Of a DNA stretch of 64,000 nt, positions 9,854 to 17,831 are shown piece after piece. Under the pieces are notes generated by a model. The model saw only the letters and a program-made list of their open reading frames with translations, made no database searches and was not told the origin of the DNA. A program made the translations under genes and the position numbers. The stretch covers positions 62,001 to 126,000 of the forward strand of contig CAIVQO010000090.1 in the NCBI GenBank assembly GCA_903908065.1, in the 5' to 3' direction. The stretch comes from an uncultured beta proteobacterium. Lineage in GTDB: Bacteria > Pseudomonadota > Gammaproteobacteria > Burkholderiales > Rhodocyclaceae. Position 1 is the stretch's first letter; every line of letters starts with the position of its first letter.

Positions 9854-11601
9854 TGCGGTACCTCGATGTGAAAATGCGCGCCCTCACCCGGCGCCCCGCC
9901 GCAGACGATGCGACCCCCCATGCGCTGGGTCACCAGGTTGTAGACCAGATGCATGCCAAGCCCCATGCCGTGCTGCAAATCGGTGGAAAAGAAGGGATCG
10001 AAGATCCGTTGCCTAACCTCGGCGCTCATGCCCGCGCCGTCATCGCGGTAGTCCAGGGTCAGCAGGCGGCTGTCGGCGCCGGCACTGATGACGATCAGGC
10101 CGTGTCCCCGCTGGGCAAAGCCGTGGTGCAGGGAATTGGCGATCAGATTTGACAAAACGGTCGTCCAGTCAGCATGCACGCCATCGATCTCCAGCGCTGG
10201 CGCACACCGGATGTCGACATTGGCACCCGCCGTTACCAGCCGGGTACCGAAGCTGGCCACCACTTCGTCGATCAGCGCGCGCAGGTTGAGGCGGCGCCGC
10301 GTCGGCGTTCCGCCCAGCACGGCAACCTGGCGGAAGGTATCGACCAGCTTGCCGATCCGCTCGAGATTCGCGCGAATCAGCCCAGTTTCGGCGGTCGCGG
10401 CGGCAAAGTAGGCTTGCAGGTCGGACTGTGTCATTTTGCGTCCGGCGAAGCGCGCTGCAATCTCCGTCAACTGCTGTTGCAGTGTCGACGTCGCCGCCAG
10501 ATCGATGCCCAGCGGAGTGTTAATCTCATGTGCTACGCCAGCAACTAGGGTGCCCAGCGAAGCCATTTTTTCGGTCTCGACCAGGCGCTTGCGGGTACGC
10601 GCGTTGTCGATCGCCAGGGCGCATACCCCGCTCATCGCTAGCGCCAGGTTGAGGTAGCGTTCGCGATATTCGGGAAAGGCCAGCTCGTCCACTGCCAGCA
10701 GCCCCAGGGTCTGTTCCTCGCGCGCGATGCGCAGCAGAAAGCCCGTGCCGGATGGCGTCCACGCCCAGGATCCGGCAAGGTCGCGCATTGCCGCCAGCAG
10801 ATCGTCCGGCAGTTCCGCGTCCGGCAGGGGCTGCCCCGCGTCGACCCGCAGGTAATGCAAGGTCGCCGGTGCGAACAGCATGCGGAACACGTTCTCGATC
10901 GCCGCCACGGCGTCCGCCTCGCTTTGCGTGCGGGCAAGCTGGGCCAGCAGGTCCATGCCCGATGCGTGGTCGGCGAGTTCGCGCCGGTGCCGGCGTTCGT
11001 CGGCCGTCCGCAGCCGGCGCTCGTCGTCGAGACGCACTTCGAGCAAGGTCTTGGCGAGCAGCAGGCGGGTGTGGTCGAGCCCGACCCGGATTCGTCTCGC
11101 CGGCACGCCGATGGCGTGGGTCAGTTCGTCGAGGCGGGTGGCCGATTCCGGGTCGATGCCGGTATCCAGCAGCAGAAGGCTGCTGGCGAAATCCTTGAAG
11201 AACTCCCCGGCAGTTTCCGGCTGAAAGCCCATCTCGGCCAGGCGACCGCGCCAGTCGGCAAGCCAGGCCGGGGTCATCAGGTAGGCTCCGTCGGCGATCG
11301 CATGATCGACCAGCGCCGGGCTGGCGACGATATGGAAGCACTGTTGCTGCTTCAGCAGGCGCAGGGGCGGAAAGCCGCTCGGCACCTCGCCCAGCGCGCC
11401 CAGGCAGGCGCGGCCAATCACCAGGACATGCCCGCAGTCGGCGGGCAGGATGCCGCGCAATTCGTCCCAGGCCAGCGGGGGACGCCCGCAGCGCGCCGGA
11501 AATGCTAGGACCGCGACATCGGCCCAGCCCTCGGCGGCCACCGCCGCGCTGACTTCGCGATGGAAGTTGTGGCAGCAGAGGATGCCGATCGGGGCGGACA
11601 T
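9850..11601 (-). CDS. Histidine kinase with DUF1638-like N-terminal sensor region
   Basis: This soluble sensor kinase has 583 aa. Residues about 1-180 are not a standard sensor domain. They resemble DUF1638 proteins (GILCCHNF near the start, then YLMTPAWL and LLLLDTG), a family I associate with corrinoid methyltransferase loci. A GAF-like middle part follows, then a kinase core with His near 358 ([13 protein letters not shown]) and a C-terminal ATPase ([20 protein letters not shown]). Starting at the ATG at 11601 gives a 5-nt gap to the methyltransferase gene. The operon position suggests it reads the state of the corrinoid/methyltransferase pair. The DUF1638 match is by eye and moderate. Confidence 0.82.
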   Translation of the reverse strand: MSAPIGILCCHNFHREVSAAVAAEGWADVAVLAFPARCGRPPLAWDELRGILPADCGHVLVIGRACLGALGEVPSGFPPLRLLKQQQCFHIVASPALVDHAIADGAYLMTPAWLADWRGRLAEMGFQPETAGEFFKDFASSLLLLDTGIDPESATRLDELTHAIGVPARRIRVGLDHTRLLLAKTLLEVRLDDERRLRTADERRHRRELADHASGMDLLAQLARTQSEADAVAAIENVFRMLFAPATLHYLRVDAGQPLPDAELPDDLLAAMRDLAGSWAWTPSGTGFLLRIAREEQTLGLLAVDELAFPEYRERYLNLALAMSGVCALAIDNARTRKRLVETEKMASLGTLVAGVAHEINTPLGIDLAATSTLQQQLTEIAARFAGRKMTQSDLQAYFAAATAETGLIRANLERIGKLVDTFRQVAVLGGTPTRRRLNLRALIDEVVASFGTRLVTAGANVDIRCAPALEIDGVHADWTTVLSNLIANSLHHGFAQRGHGLIVISAGADSRLLTLDYRDDGAGMSAEVRQRIFDPFFSTDLQHGMGLGMHLVYNLVTQRMGGRIVCGGAPGEGAHFHIEVPQ

Positions 11602-11606
11602 GGCGA

Positions 11607-12665
11607 TCAGGTGGCGTCCGGGTCGACCCAGTCGCCGACCCAGTGCAGCGGGTAGCGGCCCCAGCGGTCGACGGCTTCGCGAATCGCCAGCAGGATTTCG
11701 TCGCTGACCTGGAAGGGGATCTCGCCATGGTTGTCGGACAGGATGAAACCGCCCCCGGGCCCGGCCTTGGCGATCGCACGCTTCACCGCGAGCTCCGCCT
11801 GCTCGGGTGTCCAGCGTCGCATTTCGATGCCATTGAGGTTGCCCAGCAGGCTGATGCGGCCGCCGGCAGCGGCCTTCAGCTGCGCCAGGTCTTCCAGCAC
11901 GCTGACGCCGAGCACGGCCGTGCCGGTATCGGCGATGTCGCCGACGATGGGCAGGCCGCGACCCGAGGCAAGATGGGTGGCGGTCGGGCCGTTGATGCGG
12001 GCCAGGACCCGCTTCGCCACCTGCTGCCCGGTCTCCAGGTAGAGCGACCGCGGAATGTTGGTGGTCGAGGACACCGGATCGAAGTAGCAGATGGCGGTGG
12101 CGCCGGCCGCCAGCTGCGCATTGGCCCAGGCGACGGTGAACTCCTCGTTGACCTGCATCAGCCTCTGGAAACGCTGCGGCTGCTCGTGCATCAGCTCGAG
12201 GTAGCGGTCGAAGCCCAACTGCATCACCGGCAGCGAAAACGGAGATATCGCCACGCCGATGATCGGCAGCGTGTCGGCTACCCGCTGCTTGATCCAGGCG
12301 ATCGCGTCGAGTACCCGGCGCAAGGCCGGCGAGGATTCGACCGGCGGCGGCTGCAGCCGATCGATGTCTTCCGCGCGCTTGATCACGGGCGCGCCGCACA
12401 GCGGCGGCGCATCGTCGAAGAAGATGGTTTCGCCGCCCCAGGCCTCGATTTCCAGTGCGGCATAAAAGAAGGGATAGGCGCAGTCGCTGCCGAACTTGTC
12501 GAGCAATCGCAACTCGCCTTCGACCACGTTGGCCGCGCTGGCGTAATAGTCGCGCAGGGACAGGCCCAGTTCCCTGGCCCCATGCATGTTCGCCAGCAGG
12601 AACAGCGGTACCCGGTCGGGCTCGCGGTGGCCCAAGGTGGTCAGCGTGCGTTCCATCGAGTTCAT
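11607..12665 (-). CDS. Uroporphyrinogen-decarboxylase-family (MtaA-like) corrinoid methyltransferase
   Basis: This UroD-fold protein of 352 aa resembles MtaA/CmuA-type methyltransferases, which move methyl groups to or from a corrinoid protein. Family features are the N-terminus ERTLTTLGHREPDRVP and the glycine-rich C-terminus GGGFILSDNHGEIPF. MtaA binds zinc through an H-x-C...C set. Here the His is kept at about 231, but the following Cys is Ala (HLASG, residue 233) and the distal Cys is His (about 313). Thiol activation as in MtaA is therefore doubtful. The start overlaps the corrinoid-protein stop (ATGA), which suggests a stoichiometric partner. Confidence 0.85.
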   Translation of the reverse strand: MNSMERTLTTLGHREPDRVPLFLLANMHGARELGLSLRDYYASAANVVEGELRLLDKFGSDCAYPFFYAALEIEAWGGETIFFDDAPPLCGAPVIKRAEDIDRLQPPPVESSPALRRVLDAIAWIKQRVADTLPIIGVAISPFSLPVMQLGFDRYLELMHEQPQRFQRLMQVNEEFTVAWANAQLAAGATAICYFDPVSSTTNIPRSLYLETGQQVAKRVLARINGPTATHLASGRGLPIVGDIADTGTAVLGVSVLEDLAQLKAAAGGRISLLGNLNGIEMRRWTPEQAELAVKRAIAKAGPGGGFILSDNHGEIPFQVSDEILLAIREAVDRWGRYPLHWVGDWVDPDAT

Positions 12666-13294
12666 GCCATGTCTCCCATCCAGCGCTCGACGATGGTCAC
12701 GGCTTCCGACGCGCTGTGCCCCATGGCGTCGGCGCCGACCTCGCGCCAGAGCTGCTCGTCGAAGAGAAAAGGCGCGCCGCCGACCAGCACCCGGATGCCG
12801 CTGTCGCGCGACTTCAGCCGGGCGCACACCTCGCTGACCCTGAGCGCTGAAGGCAGCATCAGCACCGAGATCATCAGCACCCGGATCCGGTCGGCGATGG
12901 CGCGTTCGACCAGTTGCTCGACGTCCATGCGGCCGTAGTCGAAAAGCTCGAAGCCGCTGGCGCGCATCACCGAGTAAACGATGCGCTTGCCGAGGGCGTG
13001 GTAGTCGTTGAGCAGCACGATGGCCGAGCGCGGCTGGTGCTTGCGGTCGGGATCGCTGGGCGGCAGCACGCGCTCGACCAGTTCTTCGCAGAAGCGCCCG
13101 CTCATATACACCTGCGAGAGCGCCACGCTACCTTCCTGCCAGGCCTGCCCCATCTGCTCGAGGGCGGGTACCACCAGGCTTTCGATCGCGGCGATCGGGG
13201 TCTGTGCTGCGAGGGCTTGCTGGAACAGGGCTTCGGCGCTGACGCGATCCAGTGTTTCCAGCGACTCGCGAAATGCCTTGATCAGGTCCGACAT
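12662..13294 (-). CDS. Cobalamin (corrinoid)-binding protein, methyltransferase-associated
   Basis: This 210-aa protein has the two-part fold of corrinoid carrier proteins: a helical cap (residues about 1-85) and a Rossmann-like B12-binding domain. The base-off signature D-x-H-x-x-G is present as DYHALG, with the cobalt-ligating His near 99. A later Ser-x-Leu stretch (SVLMLPS) and a Gly-Gly turn (VGGAPF) follow. I chose the ATG at 13294, preceded by AAGGAA. An upstream in-frame ATG at 13474 would add a basic, non-conserved extension running into the psrA operator. It heads the four-gene corrinoid/kinase operon. Confidence 0.9.
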   Translation of the reverse strand: MSDLIKAFRESLETLDRVSAEALFQQALAAQTPIAAIESLVVPALEQMGQAWQEGSVALSQVYMSGRFCEELVERVLPPSDPDRKHQPRSAIVLLNDYHALGKRIVYSVMRASGFELFDYGRMDVEQLVERAIADRIRVLMISVLMLPSALRVSEVCARLKSRDSGIRVLVGGAPFLFDEQLWREVGADAMGHSASEAVTIVERWMGDMA

Positions 13295-13444
13295 GACAGA
13301 AATTCCTTGCAGACGGCGGAATCGTCCAACTGCATGGTGGCAGAGCCGCCCCTGTTTGTTGATCCGTGTATTGCGCGGCCGACTGCGGAAACTACGTAGC
13401 CCGGGAAGGCTTCCGAGACCACCCTCTAATCGCCGTCGCCGCGC

Positions 13445-13474
13445 TTGACAGGGGAAACCTTCAAATGTCATCAT
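13445..13474 (+). promoter_or_regulatory. Candidate sigma-70 promoter of psrA
   Basis: TTGACA (13445-13450) is a perfect -35 element. An 18-nt spacer leads to CATCAT (13469-13474), matching four of six bases of a -10. The -10 end overlaps the palindromic operator, which would allow repression by the product of the gene downstream. The rest of the 227-nt gap back to the corrinoid gene holds no other signal I can support. Confidence 0.5.
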
Positions 13475-13492
13475 TTAAACGGTTGTTTGAAA
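13473..13492 (+). promoter_or_regulatory. PsrA-type operator (AAAC-N4-GTTTG inverted repeat)
   Basis: The sequence ATTTAAACGGTTGTTTGAAA is an imperfect 20-bp inverted repeat with a 4-nt centre. It contains the pattern described for Pseudomonas PsrA boxes, (G/C)AAAC-N2-4-GTTT(G/C), apart from the first base. It overlaps the candidate -10 and lies 29 nt before the proposed GTG start, consistent with autoregulation. The site is seen in the sequence. Binding is inferred from the PsrA homology of the gene it precedes. Confidence 0.7.
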
Positions 13493-13521
13493 CCGATGTT
13501 TGCCTGAGGACCCGACGCCCC

Positions 13522-14193
13522 GTGGAAACCGATACCCGTACCCGCATCCTCGACGCCGCCGAACAGCTTTTCGTCCGGCACGGCCTGGATGCCACCACCC
13601 TGCGCATGATCACCGCCGAGGCGCAGGCCAACCTCGCCGCAGTCAACTACCACTTCGGTTCCAAGGAGGCGCTGATCGAGGCGGTGTTCCGCCGCCGCCT
13701 GACCTGGCTCAACGAGCAGCGCATCGCAGCCTTGAGCGCCTTCGAGGCCGAAGCCCAGGGCGCACCCTTGAAGCCGCGCCAGATCGTCGAGGCTTTCTTT
13801 GGCGTCGCCATCCGCATGGCCGCCGACCACAACGGCGGCCAGACCTTCATGCGCCTGCTTGGCCGCAGCTACACCGAGCCCACCGAATTCGTGCGCAAGT
13901 TCCTTGCCGAGGAATACGCCGAGGTCATCGAGCGCTTCAAGAGCGCCTTCTTCAAGGCCCTGCCCGATGTGCCGCAGGAGGAATTTCTCTGGCGCTTCCA
14001 TTTCATGATGGGCTCGCTGTCCTACGCCATCTCGGGCACCGAGGCCTTGCGCATGCTTGGGCCGATCGACGATTCCGACCCCGAGGCCTTGTACGCGCGC
14101 CTGATGAGCTTCCTGATCGGCGGCCTGCGCGCGCCCTTGCCTGAAGTTCGCACCCAACTCGTGAAAAAGTCGCGCGCCAAGCGCGCCGCCTGA
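13522..14193 (+). CDS. psrA: TetR-family fatty-acid regulator, PsrA-like
   Basis: This TetR-type regulator has 223 aa with a helix-turn-helix at residues about 10-55 (LAAVNYHFGSKEALI). The C-terminal ligand domain matches PsrA in spots such as FMRLLGRSY and FLWRFHFMMGS. PsrA senses long-chain fatty acyl ligands and represses beta-oxidation genes and itself. I chose the GTG at 13522, with TGAGGA upstream, because the ATG at 13465 lies ahead of the operator and candidate -10. fadE follows after 10 nt, so psrA probably heads the fadE-thiolase-fadJ operon. Confidence 0.85.
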   Translation: METDTRTRILDAAEQLFVRHGLDATTLRMITAEAQANLAAVNYHFGSKEALIEAVFRRRLTWLNEQRIAALSAFEAEAQGAPLKPRQIVEAFFGVAIRMAADHNGGQTFMRLLGRSYTEPTEFVRKFLAEEYAEVIERFKSAFFKALPDVPQEEFLWRFHFMMGSLSYAISGTEALRMLGPIDDSDPEALYARLMSFLIGGLRAPLPEVRTQLVKKSRAKRAA

Positions 14194-14203
14194 GGAGACC
14201 GCC

Positions 14204-16540
14204 ATGAGCTGGTTGCTGATCCTGATCCTTGTCCCCGTCGCCGTGCTGCTGCTGCCGCCGCTGCGCCGCACCGTCCTGACCGGCCCCATCTTCGCCATCT
14301 ACAAGAAGATGCTGCCCGCCATGTCGCAAACCGAGCGCGAGGCGCTGGAGGCCGGCACGGTCTGGTGGGAAGGCGAGCTGTTCTCCGGCAGGCCCGACTG
14401 GCGCCAGCTCCACGCCTATCCGGTGCCGACCCTGAGCGCCGAGGAGCAATCCTTTCTCGACCGGGAGTGCGAGGAACTCTGCCGCCTCTCCAACGACTGG
14501 GAAACCACCCAGCTGCACCACGACCTGCCGCCCGAGGTCTGGGCCTACATCAAGGATAAGGGCTTCCTCGGCATGATCATCCCCAAGCGCTACGGCGGGC
14601 TGGAGTTCTCCGCCTACGCCCACTCGATGGTGGTGCAGAAGCTGTCCACGCGCTGCTCCGCGGCGGCGGTGTCGGTCATGGTGCCCAACTCGCTGGGCCC
14701 GGCCGAACTGCTGCTGCACTACGGCACCGAGGCGCAGAAGAACCATTTCCTGCCGCGCCTGGCGCAGGGCCAGGAGATCCCCGCGTTCGCCCTCACCAGC
14801 CCGCAGGCCGGTTCCGACGCGGCATCCATCCCCGACCTTGGCATCGTCTGCAAGGGCCAGTGGCAGGGTAAGGAAGTCATCGGCATGCGCGTCACCTGGG
14901 ACAAGCGCTACATCACGCTGGGGCCGATCTGCACCGTGCTTGGTTTGGCCTTCCGCCTGCAGGACCCGGAACACCTGCTCGGCGACAAGTCCGACCTCGG
15001 CATCACCTGCGCACTGGTGCCGACCGACCATCCGGGCGTCAACATCGGCCGCCGCCATTTCCCGCTCAACGCCGTGTGGCAGAACGGGCCGAACTCGGGC
15101 AAAGATGTGTTCATGCCGCTGGACTGGATCATCGGCGGCCCGGCCATGGCCGGCCAGGGCTGGCGCATGCTGATGGAGTGCCTGGCGGCGGGGCGTTCGA
15201 TCTCGCTGCCTTCGTCGAACACCGGCATGGCCAAGCTGGCGGTGCGTGCCACCGGCGCCTACGCCCGGGTGCGCAGCCAGTTCAAGACTGCCATCGGCCG
15301 CTTTGAGGGCATCGAGGAGCCGCTGGCGCGCATGGGCGGCAAGCTCTACGCCATGGACGCGGCGCGGACCCTGACCGCCGGCGCCATCGACCTCGGCGAG
15401 AAGCCCTCGGTGGTCTCGGCCATCGTCAAGTACCACGTCACCGAAGGCGCGCGCCAGGTGATCAACGACGCCATGGACATCCTCGGCGGCAAGGGCATCT
15501 GCCTCGGCCCCAACAACTTCATCGGCCGCGCCTACCAGCAGGTGCCGGTGGCGATCACCGTGGAGGGGGCCAACATCCTGACGCGCAGCCTGATCGTCTT
15601 CGGCCAGGGCGCGATCCGCTGCCACCCCTACGTACTGGAGGAAATGGCGGCGGCCAGGGAGGCCGAGCACGGTCGCGGCCTGCGCCGCTTCGACGCCGCC
15701 TTCGCCAGCCACCTGTGGTTCATCTGGTCGCGCGGCTTCTGCGCCTGGACCATGGGTCTCAGCGGCTCGCACTTCGCGTCCGTCCCCGACGGCATCGCGC
15801 CCGAAACGCGACGCTACTACCAGCAGCTGTCGCGCTTCTCGGCCGCCTTCGCCTTCCTCGCCGACGTCTCGATGTTCGTCATGGGCGGCGACCTCAAACG
15901 CAAGGAAAAGCTTTCCGCACGGCTGGGCGACATCCTCTCGCTGATGTACCTGGCCTCGGCCACGCTCAAGCGCTATGAAGCGGAAGGCCGCCAGGCGGCC
16001 GATGCGCCGCTGATGCACTGGGCGATCTGGGATGCCATGTTCCGCATGCAGAACGCCTTCGAGGGCGTGATCTCCAACTACCCCAACCGTTTCATCGCCG
16101 CGCTGCTGCACTGGTACATCTTCCCGCTCGGCCGGCCCTACGAGGTGCCCTCCGACCGGCTCGGCCACGAGGTGGCGCAGCTGCTGATCGAGCCCTCGGC
16201 CACGCGCGACCGCCTCACCGCCGGCATGTACCTGCCGCGCGACGAGGCGGATGCCGTCGGCGTGGTCGAGCTGGCGCTGGAAGCGACGGTCGCCGCGGAG
16301 CCGGTCGAGGCGCGCATCCGCGCCGCCGTCAAGGCGGGAAGAGTCGGCGCTGGCGACACGGCGACACAGGCGCGACATGCCTGCGAGGCCGGCATCATCA
16401 GCGCGGAGGAACTCGCCCTGCTGCAGCGGCGCGCCGCGCTGCGCGACCGCGCCATCGCAGTCGACGACTTTCCGCAGGATTTCGCCCACGAAGCCGGCAC
16501 GCAGGCCCCGCCGGCCACCGGCCTCAAGAAAGTGGCCTGA
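14204..16540 (+). CDS. fadE: Acyl-CoA dehydrogenase, FadE-like
   Basis: This 778-aa enzyme catalyses the first, FAD-dependent step of fatty-acid beta-oxidation. Its length and layout match the long FadE class (E. coli FadE is about 814 aa), not the ~380-aa type. An N-terminal hydrophobic segment (about residues 2-20) suggests membrane association. The dehydrogenase core spans about 90-500 (FALTSPQAGSDAAS, ITVEGANILTRSLIVFGQGA), and the extra FadE C-terminal domain follows. The dispersed repeat lies near the C-terminus, read as RVGAGDTAT. The thiolase gene starts 1 nt after the stop. Confidence 0.93.
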   Translation: MSWLLILILVPVAVLLLPPLRRTVLTGPIFAIYKKMLPAMSQTEREALEAGTVWWEGELFSGRPDWRQLHAYPVPTLSAEEQSFLDRECEELCRLSNDWETTQLHHDLPPEVWAYIKDKGFLGMIIPKRYGGLEFSAYAHSMVVQKLSTRCSAAAVSVMVPNSLGPAELLLHYGTEAQKNHFLPRLAQGQEIPAFALTSPQAGSDAASIPDLGIVCKGQWQGKEVIGMRVTWDKRYITLGPICTVLGLAFRLQDPEHLLGDKSDLGITCALVPTDHPGVNIGRRHFPLNAVWQNGPNSGKDVFMPLDWIIGGPAMAGQGWRMLMECLAAGRSISLPSSNTGMAKLAVRATGAYARVRSQFKTAIGRFEGIEEPLARMGGKLYAMDAARTLTAGAIDLGEKPSVVSAIVKYHVTEGARQVINDAMDILGGKGICLGPNNFIGRAYQQVPVAITVEGANILTRSLIVFGQGAIRCHPYVLEEMAAAREAEHGRGLRRFDAAFASHLWFIWSRGFCAWTMGLSGSHFASVPDGIAPETRRYYQQLSRFSAAFAFLADVSMFVMGGDLKRKEKLSARLGDILSLMYLASATLKRYEAEGRQAADAPLMHWAIWDAMFRMQNAFEGVISNYPNRFIAALLHWYIFPLGRPYEVPSDRLGHEVAQLLIEPSATRDRLTAGMYLPRDEADAVGVVELALEATVAAEPVEARIRAAVKAGRVGAGDTATQARHACEAGIISAEELALLQRRAALRDRAIAVDDFPQDFAHEAGTQAPPATGLKKVA
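16343..16363 (+). repeat. Dispersed GTCGGCGC repeat inside fadE
   Basis: This copy reads GTCGGCGCTGGCGACACGGC plus G. It is identical over all 21 positions to the non-coding copy at 22358 and differs by one base from the copy at 46826. It is translated in frame as VGAGDTA in the weakly conserved C-terminal domain. Confidence 0.75.
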
Positions 16541-16541
16541 G

Positions 16542-17831
16542 ATGAAATTCGAACCCGTATACGTCGTCGATGGCGCGCGCACGCCCTTCCTCAAGTCGCG
16601 CAACGTCCCCGGCCCGTTCTCCGCCTCCGACCTCGCCACCGCCGCCGGCCGCGCCCTGCTGGCGCGCCAGCCCTTCGCTCCCGAGCAGCTCGACGAGGTG
16701 ATCGTCGGCTGTGCCGGACCGAGCGTCGATGAAGTCAACATCGGCCGTGTGATCGCCCTGCGACTGGGTTGCGGCAACAAGGTGCCGGGCTGGACCGTGA
16801 TGCGCAACTGCGCCTCGGGCATGCAGGCGCTCGACTCGGCCATCGCCAACATCCACAGCGGGCGCTCGCAGCTGGTGCTGGCCGGCGGCGTGGACGCGCT
16901 GTCGCGCACGCCCCTGCTCTACTCGGACCAGATGGTGATGTGGTTCTCGCTGATGGCGCAGGCGCGCACCACCGGCGCCAAGCTGGCGATGTTCGCCAAG
17001 CTGCGCCCGGCGATGCTGCTCACGCCGGTGATCGGCATCGTCAAGGGCCTCACCGATCCGGTGGTGAACCTGATGATGGGCCAGACCGCCGAGAACCTGG
17101 CCTGGAAGTTCGGCATCAGCCGCGAACAGATGGACGCCTACTCGGTCGACAGCCACAAGAAGGTCTCGGCGGCGCAGAAGGCCGGCCGCTTCGGCGAGAT
17201 CGTGCCGCTGATCGGCAGCGACGGCAAGGTGTATGCCGAGGACGACGGCGTGCGCCATGACTCGAGCATGGAGGGCCTGGCCAAGCTGAAGCCCTTCTTC
17301 GACCGCAAGTACGGCAAGATTACGCCGGGCAACAGCTCGCAGATCACCGACGGCGCGGCCTGGCTGCTGCTGGCCTCGGCCGAGGCAGTCGAGAAGCACA
17401 AGCTCGAGCCGATCGGCAGGATCGCCGATACGCAATGGGCCGGCCTCGATCCGGCACAGATGGGCCTCGGGCCGGTGCATGCGGCGACCCCCATCCTGCA
17501 GCGCCACGGCCTCGGCCTCAACGACCTCGATGCCTGGGAGATCAACGAGGCCTTCGCCGCCCAGGTGATGGGCTGCATCAAGGCATGGGAAGACCCGGAC
17601 TACTGCAAGGAACAGCTCGGCCTCGACACCCCGCTGGGAACGCTCGACGCGGCGAAGCTCAACGTCGATGGCGGCGCCATCGCGCTGGGCCACCCCGTCG
17701 GCGCCTCGGGTGCGCGCATCGTGCTGCACCTGCTGCACGTGCTGCGCCGTGAACACAAGAAGCGCGGCATCGCCAGCATCTGCATCGGCGGTGGCCAGGG
17801 TGGGGCGGTGCTGGTGGAGACCATGCAATGA
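16542..17831 (+). CDS. Acetyl-CoA acyltransferase (3-ketoacyl-CoA thiolase), FadI/FadA-like
   Basis: This thiolase has 429 aa and cleaves 3-ketoacyl-CoA to acetyl-CoA and a shortened acyl-CoA. The nucleophilic Cys is in MRNCASGMQ, and the distal signatures NEAFAAQ, GHPVGASGAR and CIGGGQGGA are present. The size (about 430 rather than 390 aa) fits FadI. The start ATG follows the fadE stop by 1 nt, and the stop overlaps the next gene by ATGA, so the trio is translated as a unit. Confidence 0.93.
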   Translation: MKFEPVYVVDGARTPFLKSRNVPGPFSASDLATAAGRALLARQPFAPEQLDEVIVGCAGPSVDEVNIGRVIALRLGCGNKVPGWTVMRNCASGMQALDSAIANIHSGRSQLVLAGGVDALSRTPLLYSDQMVMWFSLMAQARTTGAKLAMFAKLRPAMLLTPVIGIVKGLTDPVVNLMMGQTAENLAWKFGISREQMDAYSVDSHKKVSAAQKAGRFGEIVPLIGSDGKVYAEDDGVRHDSSMEGLAKLKPFFDRKYGKITPGNSSQITDGAAWLLLASAEAVEKHKLEPIGRIADTQWAGLDPAQMGLGPVHAATPILQRHGLGLNDLDAWEINEAFAAQVMGCIKAWEDPDYCKEQLGLDTPLGTLDAAKLNVDGGAIALGHPVGASGARIVLHLLHVLRREHKKRGIASICIGGGQGGAVLVETMQ

